Assembly (NCBI RefSeq): GCF_900109225.1
Contig: NZ_FNZK01000004.1
Span: forward strand, 186,001 to 250,000
Length of the DNA stretch: 64,000 nt
Source: Propionispira arboris
GTDB taxonomy: Bacteria; Bacillota; Negativicutes; Selenomonadales; Selenomonadaceae
Reading direction: 5' to 3'
Program-made: the position numbers and the translations under genes
Shown here: in pieces, positions 15,406 to 23,277 of the stretch
Position numbering within the stretch: the first letter of the stretch is position 1
How the letters are laid out: every line of letters begins with the position of its first letter
The notes under the pieces: model-generated
Databases searched by the model: none
The model's input: only the letters and a program-made list of their open reading frames with translations
What the model was told of the DNA's origin: nothing

Positions 15406-16749
15406 TTAATTTTCTGGTGCAGTGGATATTTTATCCGCTATAATCGCTGTAGCCATTGCATCACTGACATTGAGAGCCGTGCGTCCCATATCAATCAAAG
15501 GTTCAATGGCAATCAATAATCCGACAAGTCCGACAGGCAGACCCATTGTGGATAGAACAACGAGTGATGCAAAAGTTGCACCACCGCCAACTCCGGCAAT
15601 CCCAAAGGAGGCGAAGGTAACGACAAGGATTAACTTGATTAAAAAGAGAGGTGCTAATGGGTCAATACCAACCGTTGGTGCGATCATAACGGCTAACATT
15701 GCCGGATAAATGCCGGCGCAGCCATTTTGGCCGATACTTACTCCGAAAGAGGCGGCTAGATTTGCAATACCCTTTGAAACGCCAAGTTTATTGGTCAAAG
15801 CCTCAACGGTGAGGGGGAGTGTACCAGCACTTGTCCGTGAAGTAAAAGCAAAGGCTAAAACCGGTGCTGCTTTTTGGATATAAATGAGTGGGTTAAAGCC
15901 ACTTAGACTGAGCAGAATGAAATGTACGATGAACATGATAAAGATGGCTGTATAGGAAGCTATAACAAACTGGACAAGCTTTAAAATGTCTTCCAAGTTA
16001 CTAGTGGATATGAATTTGGTTATTAAAACTAAAACACCGTACGGGGTGATTTTGAGGACAAATTCGACGACTTCCATTACGATATCTTGTAAAGATTCAA
16101 TGGCATTGGTTAAAAATTCTGCAGATTGCGGTTTGTACTGTCGGATTTTTAAAATACTGATACCGAGTAGAATAGAAAGGAAGACGACCGATAAGGTAGC
16201 AGAACTACTTTGACCAGTTAACGCATAGAAGACGTTTGTGGGAATGATTTCGATCAATTGCTGCTGAATTGGTTTTGCTTGAAAATCAGTCAGCTTGGTT
16301 TCAATTTTTTGTGAGGCACCGATTTCAGCATTACCAGCTTCCATTCCATTTGCGGATAAATTAAAACCGATTGCCGAGCCAGCTCCGACGGCAGCCGCAA
16401 TGGCGGTCGTAAATAAAAGAATTCCGATAATCAATAGGCCGGTTTTGCGAAAGGTCTTTAAATCTTTGGTTTGAATAATCGACGATGTAATGGAAACTAA
16501 AACGAGTGGAGTAACAATTAAGGTAAGCAAACGGATATAACCAGAGCCGACTATGTTGAGCCAGTTGTTTGTTTCCTTAATGATAGCAGAATTTGCACCA
16601 AAGATAAGATGAAATATGGTTCCAAGTATAATACCGGCGAATAAACCGCTTAAGACACGTTTTCCAAAACTGATTTCTTTTTTTTGCATTGTGTATAAAC
16701 CAATAAAAACAAGCAATACGATAAAAATATTAAATAGAACACTCATCAT
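15406..16749 (-). CDS. tcyP: Sodium/dicarboxylate-family symporter, TcyP-like (probable L-cystine uptake)
   Basis: The 447-residue membrane protein belongs to the dicarboxylate/amino acid:cation symporter family. It has FGKRVLSGLFAGIILGTIFH near the start, RLLTLIVTPLVLVSITSSII near residue 72, the re-entrant loop TSRTSAGTLPLTVEALTNK near residue 310 and GQNGCAGIYPAMLAVM near residue 350. The N-terminal pattern and the length are closest to B. subtilis TcyP, an L-cystine transporter, rather than to glutamate or C4-dicarboxylate carriers. GGAGGT precedes two adjacent ATG codons (16749, 16746). The substrate is a family-level inference. Confidence 0.8.
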   Translation of the reverse strand: MMSVLFNIFIVLLVFIGLYTMQKKEISFGKRVLSGLFAGIILGTIFHLIFGANSAIIKETNNWLNIVGSGYIRLLTLIVTPLVLVSITSSIIQTKDLKTFRKTGLLIIGILLFTTAIAAAVGAGSAIGFNLSANGMEAGNAEIGASQKIETKLTDFQAKPIQQQLIEIIPTNVFYALTGQSSSATLSVVFLSILLGISILKIRQYKPQSAEFLTNAIESLQDIVMEVVEFVLKITPYGVLVLITKFISTSNLEDILKLVQFVIASYTAIFIMFIVHFILLSLSGFNPLIYIQKAAPVLAFAFTSRTSAGTLPLTVEALTNKLGVSKGIANLAASFGVSIGQNGCAGIYPAMLAVMIAPTVGIDPLAPLFLIKLILVVTFASFGIAGVGGGATFASLVVLSTMGLPVGLVGLLIAIEPLIDMGRTALNVSDAMATAIIADKISTAPEN

Positions 16750-16796
16750 GATATACCTCCAAGGGTAAATAAAGTACCCGTAAATTGATAGTTCAT

Positions 16797-16825
16797 ACTA
16801 TAACATAATATCTTGGAAAAATCAA
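16797..16825 (-). promoter_or_regulatory. Promoter of the TcyP-like gene
   Basis: On the minus strand, TTGATT (16820-16825), a 17-nt spacer and TATAGT (16797-16802) lie about 48 nt upstream of the start codon. No cysteine-responsive element is recognisable. Confidence 0.55.
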
Positions 16826-16933
16826 CAAAACATATATGATAACAATACATTATAAATTTATAGTATTATTACATTTGATTTCGTAGTATGATAGTATAAT
16901 TAATGAGTCTGTGTTTTAGTTTGTGAAATGTCT

Positions 16934-16992
16934 TCTATATCATCCCATGCCTGACGATTGCCATATAGAATATTTAATGCAACTTAATATAG
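16934..16992. repeat. MITE-like palindromic repeat, copy B (right half only)
   Basis: The stretch CTGACGATTGCCATATAGAA continues into TTTAATGCAACTTAATATAG at 16973-16992. That end is the exact complement of the left end of copy E at 37738-37757, and the rest matches the right half of copy A. The left half is missing. It lies 58 nt upstream of the amidase gene. Confidence 0.75.
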
Positions 16993-17050
16993 CAATAGAT
17001 AATAGTGTAGAGCTTTTAGTGATTCGATTTTAGCTTTAGGAGGTGTTCTT

Positions 17051-17710
17051 TTGAGTAAAAAGATTTTTTTGATTTTTTTTACATTGTGTTTACTATGTGT
17101 GCCAACTGCATCTGCTCAGTCGCAAAACTCATTGTCAGCACTTAATGGAAAAACGATTGTTATTGATCCGGGACATGGCGGCAGCGATTCTGGTGCCATT
17201 GGCCCCTCAGGAATTTTAGAGAAAAATGTTACGCTGGCGGTGGCATTGAAAGTTAAAGCTATCTTAAATGATGCCGGTGCTGTTGTGATACTTACAAGAA
17301 GCAGCGACCGCGATGTAAGCAATATAAAAAATGCCGCGGATGCACAAGAACTGCAAGCCAGAGTAGATGTGGGCAATCAAAATCAAGCCGATGTATTTTT
17401 AAGCATTCATGCCAATGCGTTTTCAAGTCAAGCAGCACATGGCACAGCAACTTATTATTATAGTGGTTCATCAATGGGGTCCGTTTTGGCAGCGGATTTG
17501 CAGGCTGAACTCGTGCGTGCCGGGGGGCTGGCAGATCGTGGCAAAGCCACGGCAAATTTTTATGTATTAAAGCGTACCAATATGCCTGCTTCTTTAATAG
17601 AAATGGCATTTATTTCGAATCCGCAGGAAGAACAACTGTTAAATTCTGCTGGATTTCAGCAGAAGATAGCTGAAGCTATTTGTCGAGCTCTCAATAGCTT
17701 TTTTTCCTAA
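17051..17710 (+). CDS. N-acetylmuramoyl-L-alanine amidase (Amidase_3), secreted
   Basis: The 219-residue protein starts with a signal peptide (KKIFLIFFTLCLLCVPTASA, cleavage near residue 22). A zinc-dependent Amidase_3 domain follows: TIVIDPGHGGSDSGAIG with the first zinc His, KNVTLAVALKVKAIL with the zinc Glu region, VFLSIHANAF with a second zinc His, and PASLIEMAFISNPQEE with the catalytic Glu. It cleaves the bond between MurNAc and the stem peptide in the periplasm or wall. The start is TTG, placed 5 nt after AGGAGGTG. The gene stands alone, with a palindromic repeat fragment upstream. Confidence 0.93.
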   Translation: MSKKIFLIFFTLCLLCVPTASAQSQNSLSALNGKTIVIDPGHGGSDSGAIGPSGILEKNVTLAVALKVKAILNDAGAVVILTRSSDRDVSNIKNAADAQELQARVDVGNQNQADVFLSIHANAFSSQAAHGTATYYYSGSSMGSVLAADLQAELVRAGGLADRGKATANFYVLKRTNMPASLIEMAFISNPQEEQLLNSAGFQQKIAEAICRALNSFFS

Positions 17711-17731
17711 GCATTATAAACAGATTGTTCA

Positions 17732-18130
17732 TTATCGCTTAAAGGCGAAAATCTTTACAATAAGAAAAGTCACGGGAACACCGATAATAGCTGCTAGCAG
17801 ATAAGAAAAAACAGGTGGAAAGTTCATATAATTATAAAAGAAAAGTACGACGATATTTTGAATTATGAAATTTGGAATATACGACAAGCAGAACCGTATG
17901 TACTTATCTTTTTTCCAGGACTCTTTAAACACAAATTTGCAGTTTAAATAGTAAGCAATAGATAAGCTGGTAAGATAACCTAAGATAAATGATGTATTTG
18001 CATCAATTTTATATAAAGAAAAAAGGTAGGCAAAAAAAGTTCCATTGAATGTATTGATGCAGCCGACAATTAGAAATAAAAGAAATTGTCGTGACAGGAA
18101 GTGCTGTTTTAATTTTCGAATCGTAAGCAT
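17732..18130 (-). CDS. GtrA-family membrane protein
   Basis: The 132-residue protein has four hydrophobic segments and the GtrA pattern: FLLFLIVGCINTFNGTFFAY, then LGYLTSLSIAYYLNCKFVFK with the conserved N-x-x-F/W-V-F box, and a final FLIVKIFAF. GtrA proteins are thought to flip lipid-linked sugars across the inner membrane. The ATG at 18130 follows AAGGATG; an in-frame ATG 27 codons upstream lies at the promoter. It is divergent from the GT39 and GT2 genes and probably serves the same pathway. Confidence 0.88.
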   Translation of the reverse strand: MLTIRKLKQHFLSRQFLLFLIVGCINTFNGTFFAYLFSLYKIDANTSFILGYLTSLSIAYYLNCKFVFKESWKKDKYIRFCLSYIPNFIIQNIVVLFFYNYMNFPPVFSYLLAAIIGVPVTFLIVKIFAFKR

Positions 18131-18164
18131 AATGAGTTCATCCTTATAAGTTTTATCTCTCTGC

Positions 18165-18193
18165 ATTATCATAGTTTTGCATAGTTTTGTCAA
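18165..18193 (-). promoter_or_regulatory. Promoter of the GtrA-like gene
   Basis: On the minus strand, TTGACA (18188-18193), a 17-nt spacer and GATAAT (18165-18170) lie about 35 nt upstream of the start codon. Confidence 0.65.
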
Positions 18194-18220
18194 TTTTGTT
18201 TGAACAAACATGGTGATAGG

Positions 18221-18249
18221 TTGATGATATGAGTGGAGTGCGTTATAAT
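18221..18249 (+). promoter_or_regulatory. Promoter of the GT39 gene
   Basis: TTGATG (18221-18226), a 17-nt spacer and TATAAT (18244-18249) face right. The promoter is back to back with the GtrA promoter and leaves a roughly 145-nt leader before the GT39 start. Confidence 0.6.
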
Positions 18250-18399
18250 TTAAAATAGATAAGATTTAGAATAATAAACAAGCTGTTGATGATAGAATAT
18301 AGTTTCTCCAGTTCTTTTCAGAAATCTTTTTTATACTTTTAGCAAGGAAAGATTTAGAGTTTGAGATTAGACTCAGATCAAGCAGGAGGTACGGAGAAT

Positions 18400-19830
18400 T
18401 TGTCTACAAAGAAACATCTTAGCATTATTCTAGTATTGGGAATTTATTTGTTTTTTCTTGGGAATCAGGGGATTTTTATTACAGATCCAGTGGAGTCCAA
18501 TTATGCTTTAACTGCAAGTGAAATGGTACAGTCGGGAAATTATATTTCTCCACAGATTTATGGTACGTACTGGTATGATAAACCAATATTTTTTTATTGG
18601 CAGCTGGCTTCTGCTTTTCAAATATTTGGTACTAATGAATTTGCTGCCAGATTTTGGCCAGCGGTAATGGGGATTTTGGGACTTTTAATGACCTATGTAT
18701 TTACCAGAAAATTATATGATGCAAAAATTGGACTTTTTGCGGCTTTGATTTTAGGTACATCTTTTGAATATTGGTTGATCTCAAAAACAGTTATTACGGA
18801 CATGTCATTATTCGTATTTTTTAATGCTGCATTGGTTTGCTTTTATTTGGGGTATGGTAGTGAAAAAAAACAATACTATTATGGAGCTTATTTGTTTGCA
18901 GGGTTAGCTACGTTGACGAAAGGACCCATTGGTTTTTTGCTGCCCGGGCTTATTATTGTATTCTTTATGCTGTGGCGCCGTAATTTTGCGGAATTGAAAC
19001 ACATGAAATTACTTAGCGGAAGTTTGATTTTGGTTTTGGTCGGTGGCAGCTGGTACTATATTATGTATACAATCCATGGTACGATATTTCTGGAAACTTT
19101 TTTGGGTATACATAATTTTCTTCGAGCTACTGTATCAGAACACCCCAAAGATAATGTTTGGTATTTTTATATTGTCATGTTTTTTATTGGGTTTTTCCCA
19201 TGGGCCTTTATAATGCCTATGGCTTTAAAAAAAATCTGGACACAAAAAAAATGGCCGGAGCTTGATGAAAAAACAGGCTTTTTGCTTATTTGGCTTTTCG
19301 TTGTGTTTGCTTTTTATCAAATTGTGGCAACGAAATATACAACGTATACGTTTCCTTATCTTTTGCCAATTGCTATTTTGGCAGCACGCTTTTTAGCAGA
19401 GCGTTGTAAATTTATTATGAAGATAGTGGCCTTTAATGTTGTATTTTATACCGTTTTGACTTTTTGGGTAGCTATACCCTATTGTCAGCAATTTTCAGCG
19501 AAGACGGCAGCTGTAATCGTGGCTTCAGCGAAAGAGCCGGATATGATTGTCGGCAGTTATGGCGATTATCACACGTCAGCCGTCTTTTATGGACAGACAC
19601 AGATTTATCGTATGGAAAAAGCGAAAAATATTAATACGATGCTTCCGAAGGCTATGAGCTGGAGCAGTAAAAACGTTATGCCGTTTTTGGCAGAAGAAAA
19701 TCTTGCTGATAAAAAAAATGTTCTAATGCTGGTTGATGATGACAGTGTGGACCGCTTTAAAAAGGATATGGCAGGAAATTGGCTATTGATAGGACAAGCA
19801 AATCAGGAGTTTTTATTTCGGAAACAATAA
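18400..19830 (+). CDS. GT39-family membrane glycosyltransferase, ArnT/PMT-like
   Basis: The 476-residue protein has about ten to twelve hydrophobic segments. Near the N-terminus it carries FITDPVESNYALTASEMVQS (residues about 27-46), the D/E-containing first loop of ArnT and PMT enzymes, then YDKPIFFYWQLASAFQIFG and TDMSLFVFFNAALV. Such enzymes transfer a sugar from a polyprenyl carrier to lipid A or another acceptor on the outer face of the inner membrane. The start is taken as TTG at 18400, 9 nt after AGGAGGT. The GT2 gene downstream can make the lipid-linked donor and GtrA can flip it. The sugar is unknown. Confidence 0.82.
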   Translation: MSTKKHLSIILVLGIYLFFLGNQGIFITDPVESNYALTASEMVQSGNYISPQIYGTYWYDKPIFFYWQLASAFQIFGTNEFAARFWPAVMGILGLLMTYVFTRKLYDAKIGLFAALILGTSFEYWLISKTVITDMSLFVFFNAALVCFYLGYGSEKKQYYYGAYLFAGLATLTKGPIGFLLPGLIIVFFMLWRRNFAELKHMKLLSGSLILVLVGGSWYYIMYTIHGTIFLETFLGIHNFLRATVSEHPKDNVWYFYIVMFFIGFFPWAFIMPMALKKIWTQKKWPELDEKTGFLLIWLFVVFAFYQIVATKYTTYTFPYLLPIAILAARFLAERCKFIMKIVAFNVVFYTVLTFWVAIPYCQQFSAKTAAVIVASAKEPDMIVGSYGDYHTSAVFYGQTQIYRMEKAKNINTMLPKAMSWSSKNVMPFLAEENLADKKNVLMLVDDDSVDRFKKDMAGNWLLIGQANQEFLFRKQ

Positions 19831-19942
19831 TAATTAAGAATTATATAAGTTGAATTAGATAATTTTAATACAGGTGCAGCAGTCTGTAACAGGCAATTTT
19901 TAGTTTAACTTCTTTTATAGAAATAAAATGGTGGCGAGAGTA

Positions 19943-20881
19943 ATGAAAATAATATCGATTGTTGTGCCTGTCTATAATGAACAGGAAAATATAATACATT
20001 TTTATCGTGAAATATGTAATGTCATGAAAACGACAAATTATGATTTTCAATTGTTTTTTGTAAATGATGGATCGAGTGATGCCAGTGCAGAGCTGATACG
20101 TGAATTGGAAGAAAAGGATACACATGTTAAAGGCTTGTTCCTGGCACGCAACTTTGGACATCAAGTTGCTTTGACGTGTGGTTTGGATCATGCAAATGGG
20201 GATGCAGTGATTACGATGGATGGTGATATGCAGCATCCACCTGAACTGATACCGCTTTTGCTGGAAAAATGGGAAGCTGGATATGAGGTTGTTCAAACGA
20301 TTCGTGAGACAACAGAAGGTGTTTCCTGGCTCAAAAAAATGACATCAAGTTGTTATTATAAAGTTTTGAATAATATGGCAAATATACATATTCAAGAAGG
20401 CGGCTCTGATTTTCGTTTAATGGATCAAGTTGTAGTACGTAGTTTTCGTCGGTATAAAGAACAGGCACGATTTATTCGTGGCATGATCGGTGCAATGGGC
20501 TATAAACAGACACAAATTGAATTTGTTGCACCAAAACGATTTGCTGGAACATCCAAATTTTCGCCACGTAAGATGCTGCATTTTGCCTTGGATGGAATTA
20601 CTGCTTATTCAAATTTACCATTACGCTTATCACTTTATGGTGGACTTTTATCGGGGTTGATTAGTTTTTTATTGGTGCTGCATGTGTTGTTTATCAAGAT
20701 TTTCACCTATGATGCGGTGCCTGGCTGGGCCACGATTGCTGCAAGTATTTTGTTTTTAGGCGGTATACAATTGACGGTATTAGGCATCATCGGGGAATAT
20801 ATTGGTCGGATTTTTGCGGAAGTCAAGCAAAGACCCCTTTATTTATTAGAACGTGAACCAGAAAATGAAATAGAAAAATAA
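19943..20881 (+). CDS. GT2-family polyprenyl-phosphate glycosyltransferase, ArnC/GtrB-like
   Basis: The 312-residue protein has a DPM1-type GT2 domain (IISIVVPVYNEQENI, then FVNDGSSDASAELI, FLARNFGHQVALTCGLDHAN and ITMDGDMQHPPELIPLL with the metal-binding Asp residues). Two C-terminal membrane helices follow, around residues 225-290. It is expected to load a sugar onto undecaprenyl phosphate at the cytoplasmic face. The ATG at 19943 starts the protein at the usual place for the family; an ATG five codons upstream has no better ribosome site. It lies downstream of the GT39 gene and is followed by a terminator, then a two-component system. Confidence 0.9.
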   Translation: MKIISIVVPVYNEQENIIHFYREICNVMKTTNYDFQLFFVNDGSSDASAELIRELEEKDTHVKGLFLARNFGHQVALTCGLDHANGDAVITMDGDMQHPPELIPLLLEKWEAGYEVVQTIRETTEGVSWLKKMTSSCYYKVLNNMANIHIQEGGSDFRLMDQVVVRSFRRYKEQARFIRGMIGAMGYKQTQIEFVAPKRFAGTSKFSPRKMLHFALDGITAYSNLPLRLSLYGGLLSGLISFLLVLHVLFIKIFTYDAVPGWATIAASILFLGGIQLTVLGIIGEYIGRIFAEVKQRPLYLLEREPENEIEK

Positions 20882-20901
20882 AGTTTGTAGGTAATTCGTA
20901 T

Positions 20902-20942
20902 AAAATGAAGATAGCAGATTCAAGCTGTCTTCATTTTATTTT
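20902..20942 (+). terminator. Terminator after the GT2 gene
   Basis: AAAATGAAGA and TCTTCATTTT form a stem with an inner GC/GC pair, followed by a T-rich tail. It separates the glycosyltransferases from the response regulator gene, though read-through is possible. Confidence 0.75.
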
Positions 20943-20963
20943 TATAATTATGGAGGTGAAACT

Positions 20964-21635
20964 ATGAGGGTTTTGTTGGCAGAAGATGATCTGGTTTTAG
21001 GTAAGTTAATTCAATATATGCTCAGAAAACAAGGAATTTTAACGGATTGGGTGCAACGTGGTGATGCAGCTTATCAGCAAGCGCTGGAAAATGAGTATGA
21101 TATTGTTATTTTGGATTGGATGATGCCTGTTGAAACGGGTATAAGTGTCTGTCGCCGCTTGCGGATGGTCGGTTATCAACCTGCTATTTTACTCCTTACG
21201 GCACGTGATGCGGTCGAAGACAGAGTTACGGGCCTCGATGTTGGGGCGGATGACTATCTGGTTAAACCGTTTGAAAAAATGGAACTTTTAGCTCGCTTGC
21301 GGGCTTTGATGCGCCGTACACAAAACAAATTACAGCAAGATATTATACAGCTGGGACAATTTACCTTAAATCGGACATTAGAAATGTTATTAGAAGATGC
21401 TGTTGAGATTAATCTCTCACCGCGTGAGTTTCAACTTTTGGATTTATTGGTACAAAACAAGGGCAGTGTTGTACCACGTGAAGTTATTTTTGACCGGGTC
21501 TGGGGCCGTGAAAGTGAAGTTGGGCTCAATTGTATTGATTTTTACATAAAATCATTACGGAAAAAAATGAATTTGAGCAAAGAAAAGCCATTGATTCATA
21601 CTGTACGCGGGGTTGGGTATAAATTGGAGGAATGA
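20964..21635 (+). CDS. OmpR/PhoB-family response regulator
   Basis: The 223-residue protein has a receiver domain with the acidic pair in LLAEDDLVLG, the phosphoacceptor Asp in VILDWMMPVETG near residue 51, the conserved Lys in DDYLVKPFEKMEL, and a C-terminal winged-helix DNA-binding domain (LSPREFQLLDLLVQNKGSVV, IHTVRGVGYKL). TGGAGGTG precedes the ATG. It forms an operon with the kinase 4 nt downstream. Its position after the lipid-sugar genes resembles PmrAB-like systems that control envelope modification; this link is an inference. Confidence 0.93.
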   Translation: MRVLLAEDDLVLGKLIQYMLRKQGILTDWVQRGDAAYQQALENEYDIVILDWMMPVETGISVCRRLRMVGYQPAILLLTARDAVEDRVTGLDVGADDYLVKPFEKMELLARLRALMRRTQNKLQQDIIQLGQFTLNRTLEMLLEDAVEINLSPREFQLLDLLVQNKGSVVPREVIFDRVWGRESEVGLNCIDFYIKSLRKKMNLSKEKPLIHTVRGVGYKLEE

Positions 21636-21639
21636 TTGT

Positions 21640-22923
21640 ATGTTTAAAAAAATGCGCCGCAAACTGACCGTTTTTTATGCGTTGATTATGGCAGTTTTTT
21701 TTATCGGTTTGGTTTTTGGTATGTACAAAACCATGCAATGGTCGATTACCTCTGAACAGGAACGAGAAGTCTTACTGTTTGCGGAAGAAGAGGCAAATGA
21801 ACATGTTTTTTTATTTAACCATATGACAAGTTTTGAAGCTGAGCAACAAAACTATCAAGAAGGCAGCGGCAGAATGTATGTTTATGCCTTTGATATGGAG
21901 GGGAATTTAAGAAATGCTTCAAGACCTTCGCCACAATTAGAAGCAATTGTTCTCGATAAAATTGCTCAATGGGATACACCAGATGGGCAAGTTATCGGGA
22001 TTTCCGAAGCGACTCATTTTAAATGGACTTATAATGTGATGATGACAGCAAAACCAATCATGGAAGATGGTAAACAAATTGGGACCGTTTATGTTGGCCG
22101 GGATGTTACCGCCGTGTATAACGGCTTACATAAAGCTACACTGGTTTTAGTTCTTATTGCAGTTTGTGCACTTTTGGCAGCAGTGTTGGTTGGCTATTTG
22201 ATGGCAGGGAAGGCGATTGTCCCGCTCAAAAATGCGTATGAACAGCAACGCCAATTTGCTGCGGATGCATCGCATGAATTACGCACACCACTTAGTATTG
22301 TCTTATCCGCTATTGAAATTTTAGAAGAGGAACCTGAAATTAAAACACCATTTGTTTTTGAGATTTTGAATGATATGAAAGATGAAGTCTTGAAGATGAC
22401 AAATTTAGTTGGTGGCTTGCTGGTACTGGTTCGTAGTGAACAGCCTGGACAGAAAATCATCAAGGAAACCTTTAATTTGACTTTGGCCGTGGAACAAATC
22501 CTCCGAAAAATACAGCCGCTGGCTAAGAAAAAAGAAATTCATATAGATTTTATCAATAAACCAATCGTTGAAGTGCATGCCGAATCAGGGAAAATCAAGC
22601 AGCTTCTTTTGATCTTACTTGATAATGCAATAAAATATACACCCGATCAAGGGCGCGTTGAGGTTAAACTGCAAAAAAACTTGGAGACGAATACAGTTAA
22701 GATATTTGTTGCGGATACAGGTGTTGGGATTGATGCAGCGAACCTGCAACAGATTTTTGAACGTTTTTATCGTGTCGATAAAGTAAGATCAAGAGTTTGT
22801 GGTGGTAGTGGTCTGGGGTTGTCGATTGCCAGAGAAATTGTCAACATACATAATGGTACGATTCATGTCGATAGTACTATTGGCAAAGGGTCAACTTTTA
22901 TTGTCGAACTACCAGAATTTTAA
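21640..22923 (+). CDS. Sensor histidine kinase
   Basis: The 427-residue protein has two membrane helices (about residues 7-29 and 168-190) that bracket a periplasmic sensor of about 140 residues. They are followed by the phosphoacceptor box ASHELRTPLSIVLSAIEIL near residue 215 and an ATPase domain with LLDNAIKYTPDQGRVEV, IFVADTGVGI, FYRVDKVRS and GSGLGLSIAREIV. The sensor has many acidic residues (EEEANEH, EGSGRMYVYAFDMEG). The ATG at 21640 follows TTGGAGGAATG; an earlier in-frame start lies inside the response regulator gene. The partner is the preceding response regulator. The signal is unknown. Confidence 0.92.
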   Translation: MFKKMRRKLTVFYALIMAVFFIGLVFGMYKTMQWSITSEQEREVLLFAEEEANEHVFLFNHMTSFEAEQQNYQEGSGRMYVYAFDMEGNLRNASRPSPQLEAIVLDKIAQWDTPDGQVIGISEATHFKWTYNVMMTAKPIMEDGKQIGTVYVGRDVTAVYNGLHKATLVLVLIAVCALLAAVLVGYLMAGKAIVPLKNAYEQQRQFAADASHELRTPLSIVLSAIEILEEEPEIKTPFVFEILNDMKDEVLKMTNLVGGLLVLVRSEQPGQKIIKETFNLTLAVEQILRKIQPLAKKKEIHIDFINKPIVEVHAESGKIKQLLLILLDNAIKYTPDQGRVEVKLQKNLETNTVKIFVADTGVGIDAANLQQIFERFYRVDKVRSRVCGGSGLGLSIAREIVNIHNGTIHVDSTIGKGSTFIVELPEF

Positions 22924-22949
22924 AATCTATAAATAAAAAATTTACACAA

Positions 22950-22987
22950 CAAAAAACTGCTCGCCTGAGCATCGCGAGCAGTTTTTT
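22950..22987 (+). terminator. Terminator of the first two-component operon
   Basis: AAAAAACTGCTCGC and GCGAGCAGTTTTTT form a perfect 14-bp stem with a 9-nt loop and a T tail. Confidence 0.9.
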
Positions 22988-22990
22988 GCT

Positions 22991-23064
22991 GTGTATTTTA
23001 TATTTGGAGAGCTTAATGAAAAGCTATAAATATAATATAACATAAATGAAAATGATTTTCAATA
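22991..23064. repeat. Fur-box module, copy 1 (AT-rich inverted repeat plus Fur-like palindrome)
   Basis: This 74-nt stretch closely matches 39406-39480. The first two thirds form an imperfect inverted repeat (GTGTATTTTATATTT...AGCTT against AAGCT...AAATATAATATAACA). The end holds TGAAAAT-G-ATTTTCA at 23047-23061, a perfect 7-1-7 dyad of the Fur-box type. It also contains TATAAT-like -10 boxes. It lies in the 354-bp spacer before the UbiB-like gene, upstream of a palindromic repeat. Regulation by a Fur-family protein is inferred from the dyad. Confidence 0.65.
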
Positions 23065-23097
23065 TCAAAATTTAAAATATTTTATATTTTTTTGATT

Positions 23098-23190
23098 CTA
23101 TATATAATGCATTAAAGAAATCACATCCTATCAGTCTGCCAGGAATGGGATATAGGGCATTGCCATATAAAATTAATGCACATAATATAG
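23098..23190. repeat. MITE-like palindromic repeat, copy C (internally deleted, 93 bp)
   Basis: The left end CTATATATAATGCATTAAAG and the inner CAGGAATGGGATATAGGGCA match copy A. Directly after that the sequence jumps to the right end TTAATGCACATAATATAG (23173-23190). About 58 bp of the centre, including the loop and most of the right inner arm, is absent. It lies 87 nt upstream of the UbiB-like gene. Confidence 0.8.
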
Positions 23191-23277
23191 CGAAAAGTAA
23201 AGGGAGAAAACGTTTTTTGGCGAATTTTACTTTAAATTAGAAATATTTCATTCTGTATATATAGAAACGGGGCTAAT

